NCBI RefSeq assembly: GCF_002742645.2 | Contig: NZ_CP033875.1 | Location: forward strand, 1,714,001 to 1,778,000 | Direction of reading: 5' to 3' | Length of the DNA: 64,000 bases | Source of the DNA: Caulobacter sp. FWC26 | Lineage (GTDB): Bacteria; Pseudomonadota; Alphaproteobacteria; Caulobacterales; Caulobacteraceae | In this document: positions 59,208 to 64,000 of the stretch, one piece after another | How the letters are laid out: each line of letters starts with the position of its first letter | Numbering within the stretch: the stretch's first letter is position 1 | Position numbers and translations under genes: made by a program | The notes under the pieces: generated by a model | Seen by the model: only the letters and a program-made list of their open reading frames with translations | Database searches by the model: none | Told to the model about the DNA's origin: nothing

Positions 59208-60304
59208 GTGACCGCAACCCTCGAAGACGCCCGCGTGGCGCTGGACCGCATCGCCGACCCGGCCAGCGGGCAGGGGTTGGTGACGGCGGGTCTGGTCCAG
59301 GGCCTGGTCGTCCGTAACGGTCGCGCCGGATTCATGCTGGAGGTCCCCGCCAGCGTCGTGGCGTCCTACGCGCCGGTCCGCGAGGCCGCTGAGAAGGCCC
59401 TGGCTGGCCTGCCGGGAATCGAGCAGGCGCAGGTGGTGCTGACCGCCCAGGCCGCCGAGGGCGCGACCCGCGTTCGCAAGGGCGCCAAGATCACTGAGGA
59501 CCCGCAGGCTCGCATGGCCCCGCCGCCGGAGGCGGAGAAGCCCAAGCACGTGCGCCATGTCATCGCCGTGGCGTCGGGAAAGGGGGGGTCGGCAAGTCGA
59601 CTGTGTCGACCAATCTCGCCGTGGCCTTCGCCAGGATGGGCCTTCGGGTGGGCCTGCTGGACGCCGACATCTATGGCCCTTCGGCCCCCAAGATGATGGG
59701 CGTGGACGGCGATCCGCTGTTCGAGAACGATAAGCTCCAGCCGCTGGAGGCCCACGGCGTCAAGCTGATGTCGATCGGCTTCATCGTCGACGAGGGCAAG
59801 GCGATGATCTGGCGCGGGCCGATGGCCTCGTCGGCCGTTCGCCAGATGATCCACGACGTGGCCTGGGGTTCGGAGGCGCAGCCGCTGGACGTGCTGGTCG
59901 TCGACCTGCCGCCCGGCACCGGCGACGTGCAGTTGACCCTGGTGCAGAAGCTCCGCATCGACGGCGCGGTGCTGGTGACCACGCCGCAAGAGATCGCCTT
60001 GATCGACGCGCGCCGGGCGGCCTCGATGTTCGAAAAGACCGCGACCCCGATCCTCGGACTGATCGAGAACATGGCCTTCTTCGCCGATCCCTCGACGGGC
60101 GCGCCAATCCCGATCTTTGGCGAGGGCGGCGGGGTCGCCGAAGCCGCGCGTCTGAACGTTCCGCTGCTGGGCCGCGTGCCGATCGAGATCGCTGTCCGAC
60201 TGGGTGGCGACCAGGGCGTGCCGGCGGTGATCGGCGAGCCCAAGGGGCAGGCCGCCCAGGTGTTCGTCGCCGCCGCACAGGTGCTCTGGGAAGCGATCGA
60301 CTAA
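59208..60304 (+). pseudogene. mrp: Mrp/NBP35-family Fe-S carrier ATPase, frameshifted in the P-loop
   Basis: The two halves give one ~365-residue Mrp protein if one base is added. The first frame runs from GTG 59208 (AGGAGG 8 bases upstream) through a DUF59-type domain to VIAVASGKGG. The run of G at 59582-59588 has 7 instead of the 8 needed for GKGGVGKST, and translation ends at 59696. The second frame continues from 59603 with STNLAVAF, DADIYGPSAPKMMG and DLPPGTGDVQLT. A real defect would disable ATP binding, but a sequencing or assembly error in the G-run is the most likely cause. Confidence 0.85.
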
Positions 60305-60309
60305 AGGAA

Positions 60310-60339
60310 AAGCCCGCCTGGATCGCTCCAGGCGGGCTT
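60310..60339. terminator. Bidirectional terminator between mrp and the FadL-type gene
   Basis: AAGCCCGCCTGGA (60310-60322) pairs with TCCAGGCGGGCTT (60327-60339). Minus-strand T-tract (TTTCC) follows the stem for the FadL gene; the plus-strand tail is weak. Confidence 0.85.
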
Positions 60340-60361
60340 GTCGTTCCAGGGGCGCTTGGCC

Positions 60362-61660
60362 TTAGAAGCTGAAGCGCGCGCCGGCGGCCAGCACCACGGC
60401 CGAACCTTCGACATCGCCGCGCAGGCGGACGGTCGAGCTGGTTGCGGTGACGTCGGTGCGGTTGATCTGGCTCTTGTCGAACGCGATGTAGCTGAGCGCG
60501 GCGTCGAGCTTCAGGTTCTCGGTCGCGGCCCAGGTGGCGCCGGTGGCGTACATCATGCGGTCGCCGTCCGGCACGCGGGCGGTGCGGCCGATGTCCGGCG
60601 TCGGGGTCGGGTCGTACTGGACGCCGGCCCGCAGGGTCAGGCGCGGCGAGGCCTGATAGTCGACGCCAGCGGCGTAGGTCGTGACGTCCTTGTAGTTCTG
60701 GACGCTGGTCGAGCCGCCGCCCGGGAAGCTCACGCGGATGGCGTCGAACTCGCTCCAGCCCACGCGGCTGACCGAGCCGTTCAGGGTCCACTGGTCGTTC
60801 ACCGCCCAGCGAGCGCCGAGGTTGGCGATCCAGGGCAGGGTGATCTTGGCCTGGCCGTCGACGGTGAAGTTGTTGGCGGCGGGGATCGGGGCCAGCAGGC
60901 CCGAGACCTTCACCGTGCCGTCCAGCTTGTGGTCGATCTTGCTGCGGTAGCTGGCGCCAATCGTCAGGCTCTTGGACGGGTGGAGCTGAGCGCCGACCGT
61001 GTAGCCGTAGGCCCAGCCGTCACCCTTCAGCGACTGCGCGCCATCGAGTTGCAGCGGCGAGATGTTGGGCAGGGCGTTGGTCAGTTCCGCGTCGGCGTAC
61101 ATCGCCGTGACGCCGACGCCGAGGTCCAGCATGTCGTTGACGCGATAGGCGACCACGCCTTCGACGTTCACGGTGCGCAGCTGGGACTTCAGCGCGTCGT
61201 AGCGGGTCCAGCTGTCGGCGTTGTACTCGGTGGTGAAGTTGTAGGGCGCGGCGACCGACAGGCCCAGCGACAGCTTGTCGTTGACCTTCCAGGCGCCGCC
61301 GAGGTTGGGGACGATCCCGTCATTGATCGGATCGAAGGCGGTGTTGGCGCCGCCGACCGGCGTGGTCAGACCCGTAGGCGGAACCGGACGGGTGATGGTC
61401 GAGCCGGTGTTGGTGACCTTGGAGTCGACCTGGATCGCGTTCAGGCCGAAATAGGCTTCGCTGCGGGCGATGCCGGCGATCGAGGCCGGGTTCCACCAGA
61501 GGCTGCCCACGCCCTTGTCGGCGACTTCGCCCGAATAGGCGCGGCCCGTGCCGCGAACCGATTGTTCCTGCAGGTAGAAGGCCGAAGCAGAGGCCTGGGA
61601 GGCGGCGACGAGCGCCACGAAAGCCACGCCGACGGCGAGGCGGGTACGCTTGAGAGACAT
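60362..61660 (-). CDS. OmpP1/FadL-family outer membrane transporter
   Basis: Outer membrane barrel of 432 residues with a signal peptide (about 1-25, ASA). The first mature residues, AFYLQEQSVRGTGRAYSGEVADK, and NPASIAGI are the FadL N-terminal hatch motif. It imports long-chain fatty acids or aromatic hydrocarbons; which is unknown. It ends in a terminal Phe (FSF). The SDR gene upstream is in the same direction, but a terminator lies between them. Confidence 0.9.
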   Translation of the reverse strand: MSLKRTRLAVGVAFVALVAASQASASAFYLQEQSVRGTGRAYSGEVADKGVGSLWWNPASIAGIARSEAYFGLNAIQVDSKVTNTGSTITRPVPPTGLTTPVGGANTAFDPINDGIVPNLGGAWKVNDKLSLGLSVAAPYNFTTEYNADSWTRYDALKSQLRTVNVEGVVAYRVNDMLDLGVGVTAMYADAELTNALPNISPLQLDGAQSLKGDGWAYGYTVGAQLHPSKSLTIGASYRSKIDHKLDGTVKVSGLLAPIPAANNFTVDGQAKITLPWIANLGARWAVNDQWTLNGSVSRVGWSEFDAIRVSFPGGGSTSVQNYKDVTTYAAGVDYQASPRLTLRAGVQYDPTPTPDIGRTARVPDGDRMMYATGATWAATENLKLDAALSYIAFDKSQINRTDVTATSSTVRLRGDVEGSAVVLAAGARFSF

Positions 61661-61789
61661 TTTGACTTGCGACCTTCTTGGGGAGGAGGAGGTCCGCCGG
61701 ACGCCGGCTGGCGCTCGAGGAGCGCGGCCTGTAACGCATCTAGTCAAATACCGTTGCTATTATTGATGCATGTTGTGAATTTTGTCAGC

Positions 61790-61822
61790 CGCGTAAAAGA
61801 AACGGGGGCGCGAGGCCCCCGT
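61790..61822 (-). terminator. Intrinsic terminator of the SDR gene
   Basis: On the minus strand ACGGGGGC, loop CTCGC, GCCCCCGT, then TTTCTTTTACG. Confidence 0.8.
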
Positions 61823-61889
61823 ATCAATCGCTGTTATGTCAAATATGGATCGAACACTGGTTTTCGATCTGTGTTTTATTTGTGGCGTC

Positions 61890-62795
61890 TTAGCCGCCCG
61901 CCATCTTGCGGAAGAACTTCTGGCCCTGCTCGCCGCCATTGAAATAGGCCTTCTGGCCATCCTCGGCGGTGATCTTGTCCCAGCTGTCGCGGACTTCCTC
62001 GGCCGACAGGCCGCCTTCGCCCAGATACACGCCTTCGGTCTCGTAGATCCGCGACAGGGCGAAAGCGCCCGCGCCGGCGGTCAGGATGGCGCCGGTCGGG
62101 GCCTCGTCCGAGCAGAGATAGACGACGCCCGGCGTCACATATTCCGGGGCCAGCTTGGCCAGCACTTCGGGCGGCATCAGGCCTTCGGTCATGCGGGTGG
62201 CCGCGACCGGGCTGATGGCGTTGATCTTCACGTCGTTCTTGGCGCCCTCGAGCTTGAGGGTGTTCATCAGGCCCAGCACAGCCATCTTGGCCGCGCCGTA
62301 GTTGCTCTGGCCGAAGTTGCCGTACATCCCCGACGACGAGGTCGTCACGACGATGCGGCCATAGTTCTGGGCCTTCATGATGTCCCAGACCGCCTTGATC
62401 GGCTTGAAGGTGCCGAAGACGTGGACCTGCATGACCGCCTCGAAGTCGGCCAGTTCCATCTTGGTCAGGGTGCGGTCGCGCAGGATGCCGGCGTTGGCGA
62501 TCAGGATGTCGATGCGGCCCCAGGCGTCCATGGCCTGCTTGACCATGTGGGCCACGCCGGCGTCGTCAGTGACCGACGAGCCGTTGGCGATGGCTTCGCC
62601 GCCGAAGGCCTTGATCTCCTCGACGACCTTTTGGGCCGCTTCGGAGCCGCCGCCCGAGCCGTCGACGCTGCCGCCCAGGTCGTTGACCACGACCTTGGCG
62701 CCGCGCCGCGCCAGTTCCAGGGCGTGCTGTCGGCCAAGCCCGCCGCCGGCGCCCGTCACGATCGCCACCTTGCCGTCGAAGCGGATGTCCGCCAT
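61890..62795 (-). CDS. Short-chain dehydrogenase (MFE-2-like 3-hydroxyacyl-CoA dehydrogenase)
   Basis: SDR enzyme of 301 residues. The NAD-binding motif VTGAGGGLGRQHALELA, the NAG motif in LIANAGILRD, and the catalytic Ser-Tyr-Lys (SSSGMYGNFGQSNYGAAKMA) are present. The long N-terminal loop NDLGGSVDGSGGG and the C-terminal extension match the dehydrogenase part of peroxisomal multifunctional enzyme type 2, which acts on 3-hydroxyacyl-CoA. The palindrome at 62810 is shared with other catabolic genes here. Confidence 0.9.
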   Translation of the reverse strand: MADIRFDGKVAIVTGAGGGLGRQHALELARRGAKVVVNDLGGSVDGSGGGSEAAQKVVEEIKAFGGEAIANGSSVTDDAGVAHMVKQAMDAWGRIDILIANAGILRDRTLTKMELADFEAVMQVHVFGTFKPIKAVWDIMKAQNYGRIVVTTSSSGMYGNFGQSNYGAAKMAVLGLMNTLKLEGAKNDVKINAISPVAATRMTEGLMPPEVLAKLAPEYVTPGVVYLCSDEAPTGAILTAGAGAFALSRIYETEGVYLGEGGLSAEEVRDSWDKITAEDGQKAYFNGGEQGQKFFRKMAGG

Positions 62796-62809
62796 GCCGA
62801 AGTCTCCCT

Positions 62810-62823
62810 CAAACGTGTGTTTG
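62810..62823. promoter_or_regulatory. CAAAC-N4-GTTTG operator before the SDR gene
   Basis: CAAACGTGTGTTTG, arms perfect at 5 of 5, only 14 bases before the SDR start codon. This is the best-matching copy of the site seen also at 25473, 27734 and, more weakly, 23387. Confidence 0.6.
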
Positions 62824-62901
62824 GTTTGGCGCGTTTGTGCGGCGCGGGAGAGGGGAGGTCAAGGGGAGTGGCTGTGTCATGATCCTCGCCGCTGCGTTGT
62901 T

Positions 62902-63026
62902 TCTTCTGCCCCCTTTGGGGGCGGACGACCGCGAAGCGGTCAGGTGGGGGCCTGCGGCGTCGGCGGGCCCTTTCCTGACTTGCCCCCTCCGCGCCTTCGG
63001 CGCTCCTCCCCCGGAGGGGGAAGAAG
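62902..63026. repeat. Palindromic intergenic repeats, copies E and F
   Basis: E (62902-62957) begins TTCTTCTGCCCCCTTTGGGG and has a GACC/GGTC hairpin. F (62980-63026) is a GCGCCTTCGGCGC hairpin between CCCCCTCC and CCGGAGGGGG. Both recur, inverted, at 63580-63694. Confidence 0.75.
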
Positions 63027-63579
63027 GTTGGCGCACAGCTTCGCGGCCTCACGCGGTTTCCCACTGAAGGTCTGGAAAGGGCTGCGGAGCGCCGGACATC
63101 CGTCCGGAGTGTGAGTTTGTAGATACCGTTTCGACGAAGCCCGACGCTCCGCGCAGCCGTTATCCGCCAGCGTCCCGGGAAGGTGGCCCTGTTCGGGCCT
63201 TACCGGGACCCGGGCGCTTCCGTTTCCGGCAGCGCCCGGCGATCGAAGAGGGACGAACCCTTTCCCTCGACCACGCCGACGGCGGGCGGGCCTGACCAGC
63301 ATCAGGTCCCCGGACCGTTCGAGTATCCCCCTCGAACCTGTCCCCGCTCGACCGCCCCCCGCCGCCGCAAATGGTCGCTGGCCATGCGCCCTTTCCTCGC
63401 GACGAGGTGGAAGCATTGTGAGGGTGGTTTTGCGGAGGATGCGTCGATTTTGGATGGCCCCGTCGCTCGGTGGGATAAGGCGTTGATTGTGTTGGGGGCG
63501 GGTGGCCCGGACTCCCATGAGGAAAGGGGGCTCGCAAGCTGACGCCTGCGGCTTCTGGAAGGGGTGGAAGTCGGACAGG

Positions 63580-63694
63580 CCGCAGCCCCCCACCGGACCA
63601 TGCTTTGCATGGTCGTCCGCCCCCATAGGGGGCAGAAGGTGCGCTCCCTTCTTCCCCCTATGGGGGAGGAGCGCCGAAGGCGCGGAGGGGGCGA
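63580..63694. repeat. Palindromic intergenic repeats, inverted copies of E and F
   Basis: 63580-63638 is the reverse complement of E with a different hairpin loop, and 63649-63694 that of F with ATAGGGGG instead of GGAGGGGG. The conserved parts are the stem sequences; the loops differ, a pattern seen in mobile REP-like elements. Confidence 0.75.
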
Positions 63695-63780
63695 GTATGG
63701 GTCGTGAACTGCCTCGAGCACGCCTCCGGAAAACCGACCTTCCCGGCGAACGCCGGGATCCAGATCAAGTCCGGCAGGGG

Positions 63781-63815
63781 AAACAAAAACGCCGCGCGGT
63801 GTCCCGCGCGGCGTT
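63781..63815 (-). terminator. Intrinsic terminator of the last, partial gene
   Basis: On the minus strand AACGCCGCGCGG, loop GACA, CCGCGCGGCGTT, then TTTGTTTCCC. Confidence 0.85.
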
Positions 63816-63843
63816 CTAAGCAGGCGTGGGCTGAGGGCGAGCC

Positions 63844-64000
63844 TTAGGCCTTCTTCTTGGCTCCGCCGGCCACCGGCGGGGTCGGCTTATCCCGCTTCAC
63901 GCCGGCCTTCTGGCCGGGCTTCATGAACTTGACCAGCACGCGCTGGCCGACCAGCAGCGGGGCGCCGTCGGCGCTGACCACTACTTCGACGACGCGCTCG
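63844..64000 (-). CDS. C-terminal end of a probable HlyD-like membrane-fusion protein, 5' part outside the window
   Basis: Only the last 52 codons are present: RVVEVVVSADGAPLLVGQRV-type ending followed by a Lys/Pro-rich tail (KAGVKRDKPTPPVAGGAKKKA). The beta-strand ending with a GQRVLV turn resembles the end of HlyD/MFP adaptors of ABC exporters. Identification is weak; the full gene would decide it. A strong terminator follows. Confidence 0.4.
   Translation of the reverse strand, partial: ERVVEVVVSADGAPLLVGQRVLVKFMKPGQKAGVKRDKPTPPVAGGAKKKA

Larger units (their letters stand above)
62824..63787. other. Long intergenic stretch without a gene
   Basis: About 960 bases in which I find no credible coding region or known RNA gene. 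It contains repeat copies at both ends (62902-63026 and 63580-63694) and, between them (63100-63360), several GC-rich potential hairpins such as GTTCGAG...CTCGAAC. Long open frames on the minus strand have no start, ribosome site or composition of a gene. A structured RNA remains possible. Confidence 0.55.

Noticed and set aside
60338..61942. A 534-codon plus-strand open frame opposite the FadL-type gene.
   Set aside because: Low-complexity Ala/Arg/Val composition typical of an antisense frame; the minus strand encodes a full FadL protein with signal peptide and terminator.
63100..63360. Possible RNase P RNA, 6S RNA or SRP RNA in the hairpin-rich intergenic stretch.
   Set aside because: None of the conserved core sequences of these RNAs (for example the RNase P GAGGAAAGTCC segment) is present on either strand.
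62940..63626. A 228-codon minus-strand open frame in the long intergenic region.
   Set aside because: It runs through the palindromic repeats, has Arg/Pro/Gly-biased composition and no recognisable domain or ribosome site.

Overview
The window is a 64 kb, GC-rich alphaproteobacterial chromosome segment that fits the Caulobacter crescentus/vibrioides lineage. The pointers are a circularly permuted two-piece tmRNA encoding the tag AANDNFAEEFAVAA, an alphaproteobacterial SspB next to it, a subclass B3 beta-lactamase resembling CAU-1 inside a methionine operon, methionine synthase split into two genes, and promoters of the Caulobacter TTGACG / GCTANAWC type. I see no prophage, insertion sequence, CRISPR array, rRNA or tRNA gene. 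Organism and gene names rest on remembered family and genome knowledge, not on a database search.

Layout. 1-5.3 kb: the front part of a DPP IV-type peptidase, a deacetylase/GDSL esterase pair, a candidate small RNA, a small protein combining a ribbon-helix-helix, a membrane segment and an EF-hand, and lepB. 5.4-12.8 kb: a TonB-dependent receptor, ettA, a PfpI-like protein, a 2-hydroxyacid dehydrogenase, and a divergent AhpD-like/HxlR pair. 12.8-19.6 kb: the methionine operon sahR-metF-B3 lactamase-metH (two modules), led by a perfect 24-bp palindrome. 19.7-27.7 kb: a lipoprotein GH1 glucosidase, a TerB/J-domain protein, and catabolic genes (monooxygenase-like protein, acyl-CoA dehydrogenase, old yellow enzyme, SMP-30 protein) sharing a CAAAC-N4-GTTTG-like operator. 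A 28-codon membrane peptide here has its ribosome site inside a hairpin. 27.8-34.6 kb: folA, thyA, an RcnB-like protein, ilvC, and an ArsR/AHSA1 pair. 34.7-43.3 kb: YceI, a CAP-domain protein, a deoxyribosyltransferase, cytochrome c, a polyprenyl synthase, fumC and a RusA-like nuclease. 43.4-48.9 kb: a large serine hydrolase, a C13 peptidase, a thioesterase, sspB, 75-bp repeats and ssrA. 48.9-54.6 kb: ilvB/ilvN with a leader-peptide attenuator, then pncC, miaA, serB and a HAD phosphatase. 54.6-59.1 kb: a divergent cluster of an EAL/GGDEF membrane protein, a cupredoxin-like protein, a DUF3034 outer membrane protein and an exported truncated globin. 59.2-64 kb: mrp with a one-base frameshift in its P-loop, a FadL-type porin, an SDR enzyme, about 1 kb of palindromic repeats, and the tail of a probable HlyD-like protein.

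The main functional groups are methionine/one-carbon metabolism (sahR, metF, metH, with folA and thyA further on), branched-chain amino acid synthesis (ilvC, ilvB, ilvN), trans-translation and tag-directed proteolysis (ssrA, sspB), and lipid or xenobiotic oxidation. The strongest candidates for undescribed biology are the globin/cupredoxin/OMP/c-di-GMP cluster, the putative membrane-bound RHH-EF-hand protein, the occluded-RBS small peptide, the shared catabolic operator, and the candidate small RNA at 4.03-4.12 kb.
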